From assembly GCF_050948175.1 (NCBI RefSeq), contig NC_135198.1, positions 1,749,001 through 1,813,000 on the forward strand: a stretch of 64,000 nt of DNA, read 5' to 3'. Source of the stretch: Xylocopa sonorina (lineage: Eukaryota > Arthropoda > Insecta > Hymenoptera > Apidae). Position numbers and translations under genes: made by a program. The notes below the pieces were generated by a model, which was not told the origin of the DNA, did not search any database, and saw only the letters and a program-made list of their open reading frames with translations. Position 1 is the first letter of the stretch, and every line of letters begins with the position of its first letter. Positions 10,546 to 20,559 of this stretch are shown here, piece after piece.

Positions 10546-10973
10546 CGGTGCTTATTTTCCAGGTAACACCAAGTATTAAAATGTAATAAATTAAATAAAT
10601 TTTCAGTGTTAAATTCAAATTTGTAGTTTTAATTTAATAAAAGCATGGTTCATAAAGAAGGATATTTTCGCTTTTTTTGTTCACTGTAATTCGGGTCACA
10701 TAATTTAAAAAATAGTAGACCAATTTTTATAATGTTGGTATCAATTTGAAGCCAAATGCCTAGTAACTAAAAACTAATATGTTTTTTGTCCATTGACTGC
10801 ACCATTTTTGAAAAAATTTACGTTATGTGCGTATCTGGAGGTTGAGTCGATTTACTTGCTTGTAAGCGTAGATGTTATTTTATCTTTCAACAACGTAAAA
10901 TCAAATTCATCTTCATTTTAATTTATTTCATTACTACGTTTCATGCCTATAGGATTCAAAAACTTAAATTTTA
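10546..10973. other. AT-rich, no recognised gene
   Basis: AT-rich sequence between repeat R4 and a small piggyBac-type MITE. A short EDEFDFTLL-like minus-strand piece near 10890 might be further copia debris, but this is too weak to call. Confidence 0.3.
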
Positions 10974-10977
10974 TTAA

Positions 10978-11086
10978 TCCTTTTGCCACGACTGTCGTGT
11001 TCTAAACACAAATAGTCATTGCCGCGCATCGAGATTTCGTATCAAACCGAGTGGTGATACGAGAGTCACCTCTTGAGTGCAAAGGG
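10978..11086. mobile_element. Small piggyBac-type MITE candidate (109 bp)
   Basis: Begins after TTAA (10974-10977) with TCCTTTTGCCACG and ends with GTGCAAAGGG followed by CTAA (a one-base variant of TTAA). The ends are imperfect inverted repeats of the CCCTTT type seen at other piggyBac ends in this window (49808). It sits directly beside the copia fragment. Confidence 0.4.
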
Positions 11087-11091
11087 CTAAT

Positions 11092-12430
11092 AACTTTTTC
11101 TACACAATAATCTATCATCTCATTTGACAGATATTCTTTGCCACTATCACTATACAAGTGGACAACCTTTGAATTAAAATGAGCCTTGCTTCCAGCTACA
11201 AAATCTTTAAATACAGAAAATACTTTTTATTTATATGTTATTAGATATGTTACACAATAATGTGTATACTTGTCCACAAATAGAACAAAATAATTCTTTC
11301 CGTTAATCGTTGAAGAAGTCATAAGACGACAAACATCGGAATGAATAATAGATAATGGTCGCTTTATATGCTCTTTATTCTTTGTCTTTCGGAATAATAA
11401 TCGTGCCTGGTTACCTTTAATACAAGCTTCGCGTAAATTATCATTCGGCAATACAATTTCAATACGATTTGCATCATCGACCATTTGTTCATTCTTCAGC
11501 TCTAGAAATTTTAATTTTCCCATGTGACCCAAACATTGATGCCACAGTTCATAATCATTATTTATTACACTATGAATTTGGTGATTACTCAACTTTTCAC
11601 CATTTATTATTTGGAAATCAATACTTGATAAGCTATTTTTTGTTTTACCTTTCATTATGATCTGACTGTTTTTCTTTACCTGAACGCTTCCATTTTTTTC
11701 AAACACGATATCCATCTCTACTTCCTGCATCCTTCGCTGATTATATATAATCTCTAGACAATACAGCACATTTTGCAACGATTCTTTCAGCCTCTTGAAA
11801 ATAGTGACTACTTTGATCATCTCTTTTTCTGTTGCCTTGGCGAACGCGCCGTTTTTCGCCACTGAAATCTTCAGGGATGAACACAACGCTCCTCGAAACT
11901 CGACAAAATATTATCCCTTTTCACAATATGGTCCGATGCTCCGGAATCCAAAAGGAAATTTAATTCACCACCTTTTTCTTCCTAATTATATCTGGTCATA
12001 AATGTAAACGAAGATGTATTTGCTTTTTCTATATTCCTTTCTTCCATATTTTTGCTTATGTGTCCATATGTGTCCATATCTGTTGCTTGAGCTGCCTGGG
12101 CGGTCATCTTTTTTTTTCTCGGCGTATTGGAGCATTCTTTTGTAATAGTACCATTCTCTTATATTGTGGTCCCGTTCGTCCACAATGATGACATTTTATA
12201 TTTAGCCTTTGGTCTTGTGAAATTGTCATTTTTTACTATTTCTGTTTCCTATTCTTTTATGTAATTTTGAATTGAAATTACTTCCTCTTAGATTTATAAC
12301 GCTAGCCAAGCAGTTCGTTCTTAATTTCATCTCGTGACCTAACAAATGAATCTTCACAAACTCCAATGTTAAGTTATCCTCTGACAATGTTCCTATTGCG
12401 GTTATGACTCCGTTATAACACGCGGATGAG
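11092..12430 (-). pseudogene. Ty1/copia gag-pol fragment
   Basis: On the minus strand, 5' to 3': gag C-terminus with LGHEMKLRTNC-like residues (about 12310-12370), a zinc knuckle beginning CHHCGRTG (about 12160-12190) that continues in another frame as EWYYYKRMLQYAEKKK, a protease active site LLDSGASDHIV (about 11925-11965), a 219-residue ORF (11227-11886) with the GAG-pre-integrase block LWHQCLGHMGKLKFLEL (zinc-binding H...H), and integrase core residues RPLSIIHSDVC and YFVLFVDKYTHY, followed by VVHLYSDSGKEYLSNEM (about 11110-11170), which holds the second catalytic Asp. RT and RNase H are missing. Several frameshifts are present. No LTRs recognised. Confidence 0.85.
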
Positions 12431-12459
12431 GTTAAAATAAATAAATGAGAAACTGTATA

Positions 12460-12780
12460 TGTTTAGAATTGTCATCAAACCGTCAAATATTGTAAAGTAT
12501 TTGACTAGGGGCTGGTTTCCCTGCAGTTTTAAACTTAACAGTTTTTGGCTTTGCAGCGTGTACAGTGTAAGCGAGTTAATGTTCAGCTACAATTGATAGC
12601 TGTCAAGAATTGGTTTGATATGGTTAAACAAGGCATTTTGACTAATTAGTTGTAAATTTTCGATGAAGTGTTCAGGTTTTACTAAATTTGGATTGATAAT
12701 TCCTTGTTTTCCTAGGATGATAGCTACATTTAGGTCGTGTACTAGTTCGCTTCCAATATGTAATGTACTGTCTGTTTTAT
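12460..12780 (-). pseudogene. Insect errantivirus-type envelope remnant
   Basis: A minus-strand translation in mixed frames shows features of the C-terminal part of the gypsy/errantivirus Env ectodomain: a block ending ELVHDLNVAII, a following LGKQGIINPNLV stretch and PEHFIENLQLI, then residues resembling the downstream conserved segment. No cleavage site, fusion peptide or transmembrane segment is visible, and the frame is not continuous with a signal peptide. It is an ancient, truncated and non-functional fragment lying between the copia piece and repeat R1; which pol it once belonged to is unknown. Identification by motif recall only. Confidence 0.5.
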
Positions 12781-12782
12781 AT

Positions 12783-13109
12783 TTTGGGAATCCTACGTAT
12801 GTGTGGTTGAATAATGCTCGGAAATATATACCAAATAATTTATTTCAACAAAGACAAAATCGAAGGCAACTCCAAGCTCACTAACTCTGAGGGCTCCTTT
12901 CCTTTACATTTTATCTGTTTTTCGCCCCATCATTTCGATGTCGAAAAGGAGAGGGCACGTTCGCAGAAATCGTCCTTAACCCTCGAAGACGAAGAGAAAG
13001 TTTGGAGTCAAACATATGTTTAATGTCTCCAGTCTCTTCGCTTCGAGGGTTAAGTGTTCTCTTCCGCCCTGCGCCACGAGGTGCAAAGGCGACTACAGTG
13101 GTCGCCACA
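12783..13109 (-). repeat. Repeat R1 (solo-LTR-like), copy 1, 327 bp
   Basis: On the minus strand it begins TGTGGCGACCACTGTAG and ends GGATTCCCAAA, with an AATAAATTATTT polyadenylation-like signal near its 3' side. It is flanked by a 4 bp duplication ATAT (12779-12782 and 13110-13113). A conspicuous pair of inverted half-sites CCTCGAAGACGAAGAGA and its near-complement can form a hairpin in the middle. Copies: 27803-28162, 35018-35391, 61779-62155. Confidence 0.8.
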
Positions 13110-13113
13110 ATAT

Positions 13114-13480
13114 AATATATGGACCGTTTCTATTGAAAGTGGTGCAAGTCCATTTTCTGGTGTTTCGAAATAATTAAAGGTTATATGTCAAGTCTAGCAA
13201 TGTCTCTAATAATTGATCAATATGTAATTTGATTATATAAATTTAAAATAATGTATATTTACGGGTTGCAAATCGACTTACACCAGTTCCGTAATTAGTC
13301 AATTGTTAAAATCATTTAATTTCAATTTAGAAAAATCAAATATAGTACTTTAAATATATTTTATATTAATTGAAATTTGTTTATAATTAATAACTCTCAA
13401 AATAAAATGTAAGTAGTATCTTTTATTTCGAACGTTAATTATATTTATATATTGTTACGCTTAACACAAGAAGTTCGTAT
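13114..13480. other. Very AT-rich, no recognised feature
   Basis: No ORF or repeat with a second copy in the window was noticed here. Confidence 0.4.
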
Positions 13481-13483
13481 TAT

Positions 13484-13855
13484 TTATTTTTTATACTGTT
13501 CCTTGCATGACCAACCATCTGCAAATTTTTTTGCTGGAGTGAATTTTCCTTTTCCTGTATAGTATTCTTGTCTGGCATTTCGCTTGATTTTGTTTATTAT
13601 TGTTGCATATATTTTTCTTGATTTTCTTTTGCAAAATCTAAGTTTCCAGTAACTATATCCTAATCTGATAAAGATTCTACCTCTATAACACTCCCTAATT
13701 TGTTTTATTCTTTCATTTATATTCATGGGTTTTATTTCTGTGCGAATTTATTTAAAATTAAATAAAATAAAGATTTTCATCTGCGATAAAATAATATTGA
13801 GTTACAATTTCTTCTTACCTATATCACTATCTGATATTAATATGAAATCATCCAT
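13484..13855 (-). CDS. Candidate two-exon small ORF, about 96 residues, unknown function
   Basis: An 80-residue minus-strand ORF (13484-13726; basic, ending ADGWSCKEQYKK) has no family match I recognise. Upstream, Met at 13855 opens a short frame MDDFILISDSDI that ends in ATAG|GTAAGA, a good insect 5' splice site at 13818. An acceptor TTCGCACAG ends at 13738. The implied 81 bp intron has the usual insect length, and splicing joins the two frames exactly in phase (Glu codon at the junction), giving about 96 residues. The acidic DSDSD-like start followed by basic residues could equally be a transposase N-terminus (piggyBac proteins often begin with acidic SDSD tracts). An internal AG at about 13762 would also be a possible acceptor. 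No promoter or poly(A) evidence. Treat as a hypothesis. Confidence 0.22.
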
Positions 13856-14459
13856 TTTCGGAAGAAAATAAGATAAGCAATCTGAAATAGTAACCTTCGA
13901 TACGTGAAATAAACAATTAATGTAGCCACCAATGCTCGCCAACTGACCTCGCCACCTGTCTATGGGAATTGAACTTACATCACTTTCATAGTCAATGTAT
14001 GCGCAATTTTTTAAGAAGGCAATAGTTTTACCAAACCTCTTCTTTATCGTTTAAAATAAATTATAATTAATTTTTCTGATTTACAAATCAGAGTTACATT
14101 ACTTGACAATTCACAGTCTTGACATTAAATTACATACATGGTAATATGGTACATGTTTTAAGAAGTTGTTCACTGTCTAACTTTGTTTGATTACATCCGT
14201 CTGATCTTTCGCTGTTACAATCTTTTTTTAGTTGACTATGGTATAAATAACATTTAATTCATTTTTCTATAAAGATTGAAGAAGAATTTAATAGTTAGAT
14301 GTCTATAAATTCGCAGAAGTAGAAAGTTCCAAGAAACACATGAATATTCCGAAAGAAATGCTGTAAGGCGTAAATAAATTGTAAGCTCGTAATTTCGAAG
14401 AGAGTTGTTTAATCTTCTACTCGTTAGAAGGTCTCTCTAGGAATTAAGGTCAAAAATCG
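13856..14459. other. AT-rich intergenic, no recognised gene
   Basis: No coding similarity noticed on either strand. Confidence 0.35.
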
Positions 14460-15050
14460 ATGGCCTTTAGGCCCAGGGCTACGAGCTTGGGTAGGAGGTG
14501 GCGTGAACGCATCAAGGGACTGCATTATCCTGCTCTATCATCCTGCTCAATACTTTCCGTATCTTGCATGGGATTGTTTCATCTATGTTGGATGTTGCAT
14601 GGGATTCTTTCACCTATTAACGCTGTAGGTAAGTACGCCGCCTATAAATCAATGCTGCGGTGCACTTCTGTGTTACTTCCGAAGTCTTTCTTTACATTAG
14701 CGGTGCGACAACATACCTCCGCATTGCTATTCATTATTTGCGTCATTCAAGGGTTATTCCCAGTCAGAGTACCCTACTATATTACGACATCTAAGCCAAT
14801 TCGGACAGTGATGATGCCTTTCCACCTCTACTGCCGTGTCTACGTCTCACACACTGTATCGCGAGAGACTTTTCTTGTCTCTTTCGGCTCTCGTGGATGC
14901 CATAACAATCATCCTTGTCGAGTCCATTGGAGCCCACGGTCGTTGATTGCGCCCCGGCGGTCTAACCACAGCGGTGTTACAACGACTATTGACCTCCGTG
15001 ATAATTGCGAATACACCATCCAGTTCTCATTGCAACCCCTTCGTTTGTAA
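14460..15050 (+). other. Unassigned 196-codon open frame
   Basis: An open frame of 196 codons on the plus strand with more balanced base composition than its flanks. The product is rich in Cys, His, Ser and Leu in a pattern typical of translated non-coding DNA. It has no recognisable domain, signal peptide or catalytic motif. It ends a few bases before the TTAA that flanks piggyBac E, so the piggyBac inserted just downstream. It may be part of an LTR or other repeat; I do not claim it is a gene. Confidence 0.15.
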
Positions 15051-15057
15051 ACATTAA

Positions 15058-17464
15058 CCCCTTGACCTGCACACTATCTGCCGATTGTGCGAGCCATAGT
15101 AAACAAGAAGTTCGGTCGCGCGCCGTGCCATTTAGCTGGTCAGCTGTCTGCCTGAACTGGCACAAAATTTACATGTCTTATGACGTGTATATTTCGGGGT
15201 TACAAAAGGAATTGTGAAGTACTAAAAATAGTATTTTTAAGAGGTCTAGGGCGTAATCACGATCGATTAATTAGTTAATAAAAACAATTTATTATTTTGA
15301 AGTGGATAATGAATCACTAGCAATATGTAAATTAATACTTAATTATGTGTATCTTTCAAAACAATAAGGTACATGTAACGTAACTCGACAGTTTCTACAT
15401 TCCTACGTAGTTTTACTCCTTTTCTTTTGTTTCGTATATTTTGCAAGCTCTTGTTGGATTTTTTTCAATGACATGGGATCTATATGTTTCGGAAAGTGAC
15501 CTAAATGTTGCGCCTGTGGCCTCATTGGTACATCCCCGTTCGATAATGGCTCTTGCCTATTATAATTTAACGATGACACGGTTTGTAATATTCCTTCAAC
15601 TATTCGAAGTCTATACTCATTGTAATTCTGTTTCTGTGCTATATTGTTTTTGTTGTACAGAATATATGAATTTCAAAACTGCCATATCACATATGTAAAA
15701 GAAGATTTTTCGGTATCCCTTCATGAATTTTCTCATAATAGGCAAACTCGTTAATACTTGATCCTTGCGATCAATACCAATCATTCCCTTATTCTATTCA
15801 ACAATACATCTTGGCTTGAAAGTAGGGTTTAAGTGACTTTTGTTTTGTGCAATTATTTCTGCACTTTCATGTTTTGTTGAAATAATATGGACGTCTCGTT
15901 TGTCCTTCCATTTCAAAGCTAGTATGCGATTACAGCTTCTCATTATGCATTCTCCTTTTTTTAATTTTAACGTATAGGAACGTACAGTCCGAAGAACGTT
16001 TATTCCACTTTTAACTAAAGTTAGAAACAATTTCGGTGAAGAATACCAGTTATTTATATATAATGTATGTCTTTTATTTAGTATAGATTTCAATAACTCC
16101 ATCACAACAGATTCAGATGCATTGTAATCAGGATTTGTTTTATCGTTTCGTGAATATATTTTGAAATTATACAAGACATGCGTCCCTTAAATTTCATTAA
16201 CCATTCATCGGTCGCAATATTTCCTTTTATTACTTATACATCTTTGAATTTTTCATTAAAATAGTTTATCACAAGTCTCACTTTACGTAATTTATCCTTG
16301 TTGTCAGTTACATCGTTATTTGCAAAGTGGAGAAACCTAGAGGTTTGCAAAAATTTTTTTAATGGCATACTTTTTCTGGATATGGGTGTTTCTATAATTA
16401 CTCTATTGGACCAGTTCGTCTGGATTTTTGGTTTCTTTACTTGAGTCATTATTATGCATAATGCAAAGTATATTTTAAATTCATTGCAATCTACTGGAAT
16501 TCTAGTTTCATCAATTATTTTGCTTGTATGTTCATAGCTTATTATTTTTTCTGCGTATCGATTCGTTTCCTGCACAATATTATCCCAAGATACCTAACTG
16601 GCCTAAGATTGCTGCTCTTATGCTTGAAATATGTGCATACTTCCAGATTTTTGATTTATTGTTTTTTTCTTCCTAAAACCATTGCTCCTATAATTACTGA
16701 TAAATGCTATCTTCATCATCGGAGTCATCTTCAATTATTAATCTTCGTGGACGTTTTTTTACTATTATATTTAAAAGGATCTACCGAACCACAATCGGCA
16801 GCAGTATCACACTTCTCTCCATTACCATTAAAATCAGATTCTTTTTTTGATGGCATGATGGGCATAAGAGTCTTTTTTTCTTTCCAGAGAATTATATACG
16901 AAATGTGTAATGATAAAAACAAAATACTGGTGAAAACTTACAACTCAATAATAATAAATTTACAACTCAGAATACTTACAACTCAAGAAAATACAGTCGA
17001 TGTGTGTTTCGTTCTTGCTTGATTTGAATCAACTGGTCTGTTGGGTCGTGGATGGGTTCGGTAAATATTTTCCTGGTTTCTTTGATAATATTGTTTAATA
17101 ACTCCGTTCGTCCTCCTCTTCGTACAAGCTCACATGTTTCTAAATTGTTTCGTGGCTACTCGACGCTCTCATTCACTTACTGCGAAACGAGCGTTCGAGA
17201 TTTTTCAGCCGGGTATAGAAAAGACATTTCGGTGGGGCTTGATGTTAGCGTCCTTGCGCAGATCGTTTGACTGATAGATTGCTGGTAGAAACTGTCACCA
17301 ACGGCCTTGGCGGTATATTGAACAATGTGAAATAACTTCAATCGCTGGTTCGACAATGATACGCCGAATTTTATGAATAAATTCCTGATCACGAGACAGA
17401 TTCGTGGGTTCCGCTTATAGTACAAATTCTTTACCACGAGTCAGACTCGTTATAGCCTAAGGGG
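15058..17464 (-). mobile_element. piggyBac element E with TTAA target duplication, 2,407 bp
   Basis: The left end is TTAA (15054-15057) followed by CCCCTTGACCTGCACAC; the right end is GCCTAAGGGG followed by TTAA (17465-17468). The terminal CCCCTT words are inverted repeats, and both TTAA sites are intact. The length is close to the 2.4-2.5 kb of autonomous piggyBac elements. The element contains the transposase remains at 15440-16930 on the minus strand. The ends are better preserved than the coding part. Confidence 0.75.
15440..16930 (-). pseudogene. piggyBac-like transposase E, frameshifted
   Basis: Minus strand, in order: a lysine-rich N-terminal piece MPSKKESDFNGNGEK (about 16860), DSDDED near 16710, QETNRYAEKI (16530-16575), a 113-residue ORF with FKIYFALCIIMTQVKKPKIQ and FLQTSRFLHFANND (16234-16560), a gap where the first catalytic Asp block should be (16175-16233, lost), a 126-residue ORF (15794-16174) with VVMELLKSIL, TLYINNWYSSPKLF (second catalytic Asp region) and ILALKWKDKRDVHIISTKH, then GMIGIDRKDQ and the C-terminal tail to about 15440. 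The Asp-containing SIDES motif is missing, so the enzyme is dead. Related to piggyBac A. Confidence 0.85.
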
Positions 17465-17468
17465 TTAA

Positions 17469-17739
17469 CTCAAAAATCGCAGGATTAGTTTCGCCAATAA
17501 ATTCGTTATCTCTCCAAATACTTATTTATTCGATTGCCGCTACCCATGACTTCAACCGTTTCGTGGAGACTACCAGTTTCTACCGTCGGCCTCCTTCTCT
17601 CAGGTCCTCGACCTCGTACCAGTCCTAGACAACTCCCGTCAGTCCGCAACTCGTGCACATCTATGCGTTCGACCTTGACCTCAATTTCATTAAAAATCCA
17701 TGTCTTGGCTGTGTGTTTCACTTTACACCTCTCGATACT
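17469..17739. other. Unassigned, moderately GC-rich segment
   Basis: Lies immediately right of piggyBac E. Overlapping open frames on both strands have no recognisable domains. Confidence 0.3.
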
Positions 17740-18012
17740 TGGTATTGAAGTTGAGAAATTAATGCATCCATATCTGGTTCGATTGACGTGGTTGCAATTC
17801 TCAGGCAGTCTTCAAGGTGTTTGTCCTTAAAGTGAACATGTTGGTTCCAATTTTACACTTAGTATGTTTCATTCTTGAAAATAGTTGTTCACATATGTAC
17901 GTGCTTCCAAACAATAATGACATGAATAATGCATGACAAATTTGCTTTATCCGAAAGTTCTGAAATCTATTTTCGAATTCTTGTATTAAATCGAAAAGTA
18001 AGCCCGCATATT
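17740..18012 (-). pseudogene. hAT transposase C-terminus (ZBED5/GTF2IRD2-like type)
   Basis: The minus-strand translation gives LLFDLIQEFENRFQNFR, LLFGSTYICEQLFSRMKHTK and a tail resembling LR..T.TLKTA. In hAT-derived proteins of the ZBED5/FAM200/GTF2IRD2 type, the dimerisation region contains STY.CEQ.FS.MK...K followed by LR.A. Only this terminal block survives; upstream sequence to about 18180 is not confidently related. It is a relic with at least one stop. Confidence 0.6.
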
Positions 18013-18189
18013 TTTTCCCACTTTTAGGAATATGCTTGGATAACGTGCTGAAATAGAAAAAATTGTTTGCATTTAATTGGGCCTACCATAATTTTAGTTT
18101 TACCTGGAAAGCGTTTATTGTTTGAAACATCAAGTTTGTAGTTTGTAATAAAGTTTAACATTACAGAAACTGCTGAAATTGTTGCCCAT

Positions 18190-18968
18190 CCTGCCGAAAA
18201 CATAATTCTACTCTACTAATTATGAAAGACTACAATAATCTCTTCTTTTAATATGATTTCATAAGTAAAAGTCGAGTTAAACTCAGGAGATAATGGTGGC
18301 CAAACTATTCCTCCAGCACGACCAATCCAATTTTGGTAATGTTGATTTAAAGTTCTCTCACTTGACGACTGAAATGTGACGGTGCACCATCTCGCTGAAA
18401 AATTAAATTTCTTCTAATTCTAAGCGGTACATCTAATAATTTTGACAGTTTGTTTTGTAACAGCTCCAAATATGCTGCCGAGGTTACATTTTCTTCGAAA
18501 AAATAAGACCCAATAATTTGATGTCCGGTTATGCCAGCCCAAACGTTTTTGCTTCATCTTACTTGAAAACGTGTTTCAAAAATAGTCTATAAAATTTTTA
18601 ACACAAAACTCTGCATCATTGGCATGCTGTTGAAGCAGCTCTGGTGATATGATAAGGATGTAAGTTGTTCTCGTGTAGAATTCGAAAAATCGTAGAGCAA
18701 CTAAGATTAAGATAAGTTTCTTGTATTTATGACAGGGATGCACCATTCACACTAACGCGTCGTTGACGACCACCATGTTGTCTAAGTTGTTCAAGGAACC
18801 ATATTCGCGGAGGATTCGACCTGCTCTTTGAATAACAACTCGTCTGTCAGAATGTCGGCGATTAGGATATCGGTGCCTGCAATAATTAGCTATGGTTAAT
18901 GCGCTTCCACCGCACGCATCTAACGAAAGTATCATGTCCGTATATTCCCGATTGCTGTATGCAGACAT
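18190..18968 (-). pseudogene. mariner-like transposase (DUF4817/IS630 type)
   Basis: Begins with Met at 18968: YSNREYTDMILSLDACGGSA and CRHRYPNRRHSDRRV are the DUF4817 helix-turn-helix domain (normally E.TDM...YGEA..N...A...Y..RYPNRR.P). Further down the minus strand are YILIISPELLQQ-like residues, GWHNRTSNYWVLFFRRKCNLGS (18460-18540; intact relatives read HQIIGPYFFEENV), CTVTFQ near 18370, and NWIGRAGGIVWPPLSPEFN (18260-18340), the region before the third catalytic acidic residue. Frameshifts are needed at 18745, near 18560 and near 18390. The element ends were not found. Confidence 0.8.
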
Positions 18969-19299
18969 GATGATAGACTAATATGTAGGCAGGTAATGAT
19001 ACTGTTTAGCGATAAAAGTCGGATAGTAAGATCTTCGTCAATTCTGTCTTGCTAGTTTTTGCTGGCTTTTCGTTTCTGGCGACGTGGATCCTCTGGTACA
19101 GAACTTTTTTTAAGCGATATCGGTTCGTGAGACCGGCATTGTCAATGGTTAAAAGGTTAATGGCAATTATAAAATTAACATTATAATTTAATGAAGTTTA
19201 TTAAAACATGGTAAGGAAAGATGTGGTTGGGATTTGCATATATTACCAAAAGTAACCACCTGTTTTGTTAATTTTCTTGCTAACGTACGCCTAAACGTT
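18969..19299. other. intergenic, no recognised gene
   Basis: Flank between the mariner-like copy and piggyBac F. A TTAA-containing stretch near 19140-19160 could be a decayed piggyBac end, but this is not convincing. Confidence 0.3.
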
Positions 19300-20240
19300 T
19301 TTGTATTTATGCTATAGCACTTAATATAATAGTAGAGTTTTCTCGCGTGAATGCTATGTGAGCAAATCTGCTAATTGTTTCCGGAATGTTGTTATTGATA
19401 TTTTTTTTCTCCGTTACATTTTGAAACATATGTAATGTAACATATTCACAAGCGGTATTCGAAAAAGTTCGAATGCTAATTTCCTATAGCATTTTATAAC
19501 AGTGGATTACTGTATGTACTCATTTGGCCAGAGAGATCAATTGCCATTTTTTCTTCATTATAATCAATAACAATTTTTAGTTTATAACATTGTTGTTCTT
19601 ATGTTTTCTACTTCGTTCGAATATTTAATAGAAAGGACCAAAATATCTATCTTGTCCTACCATTTCAAGATCTTAATCTCTTTATTGTTTTTTCGCCCAA
19701 CGACTTCTCCGCATTTTAATTTGGCTGTCACAATTTCATTTGGATTGTCTTTGCGATTTAGCTAACGTGTACCAGCCAAATGCATGTTTTTTTATATAAG
19801 TTTATTCACTAAATCTATATTGTCACGATAATTGTCCATACATAAAGTATGATCTTTATCAAATAGACCTTCACACAAATTTATCACAACATTTGTTGGT
19901 GTATTTTCTTTGTTTAATGATTTGTCGGTGTAAATGCGAAAACTATAAGTGTAATTATTATCGCAGCACAATTTAAATATTTTTATGTCTCTTCTTTTGG
20001 TTCATATATTGCCTAAATATGATCCGTCCGCGGAATGGTACTGTCGACTCATTGATGCACGATATTACGGCGGGATCACGATACCCGCAGTCCATACATT
20101 TTAATCATTAGTTCCAATATTATTTAATGTACTATCAGATGAACTGTCACTTTCGGAATATAGTAATTGTATTACACGTCTACGTTTGCGTAGTGCAGAT
20201 AGCTCAGTCGATGACTGTCACTATCTTTCAATATTTTCAG
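19300..20240 (-). pseudogene. piggyBac-like transposase F, internally deleted
   Basis: The acidic N-terminus (ESDSSSDSTLNNIGTND, 20105-20160, after LRKRRRVIQLL) is followed almost directly by the second half of the catalytic domain: KRRDIKIFKLCCDNNYTYSFRIYTDKS (19925-20000), VVINLCEGLFDKDHTLCMDNYRDNIDLVNKLI (19810-19890, carrying the Asp of the DNY motif), NRKDNPNEIVTAKLK and GEVVGRKNNKEIKILKW (19660-19740). About 200 residues, including the first catalytic Asp, are missing between them, so this was internally deleted before drifting. Stops follow the ILKW block. Confidence 0.75.
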
Positions 20241-20559
20241 TTTTCTGGATAACAAAACCTTTTGAAAATAATTATTGCGAAAACTAAACTCTCTGCTCAA
20301 ATAGATCTTTACGCTTCTGTGGCTTTTCTAACTAATCGTCACTTGGAGATTGCCTTTTTACCGTTCCCCATTCTATTATCTTGTGTTTATAATTTGTTTT
20401 TCATTGTGTTGAGAACAGGCCGCCGTGCCAGCCTGGCGATCCACCGCCTGAACGGAAAGCCCAGCAAATTCATTTGTATCGGCGTCGCGCTCAACGGGTT
20501 TTAACCATCTTCAGTTATAAACAAGTCATCTGTCTGAGAGAAAGTCTTCATTTCACTTG
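20241..20559. other. intergenic, possible retroelement 3' flank
   Basis: A GC-richer patch at 20410-20510 lies just downstream (minus strand sense) of the gypsy pol tail and could be its 3' LTR remnant. Not demonstrable. Confidence 0.25.

Noticed and set aside
19140..19165. Right or left TTAA end for piggyBac F
   Set aside because: TTAAAAGG and the TTAA at about 20502 do not form a credible inverted repeat.
20410..20510. GC-richer patch as a host exon
   Set aside because: The open frame is short, has no splice context or domain, and lies just beyond a gypsy pol tail, so retroelement 3' sequence is more likely.
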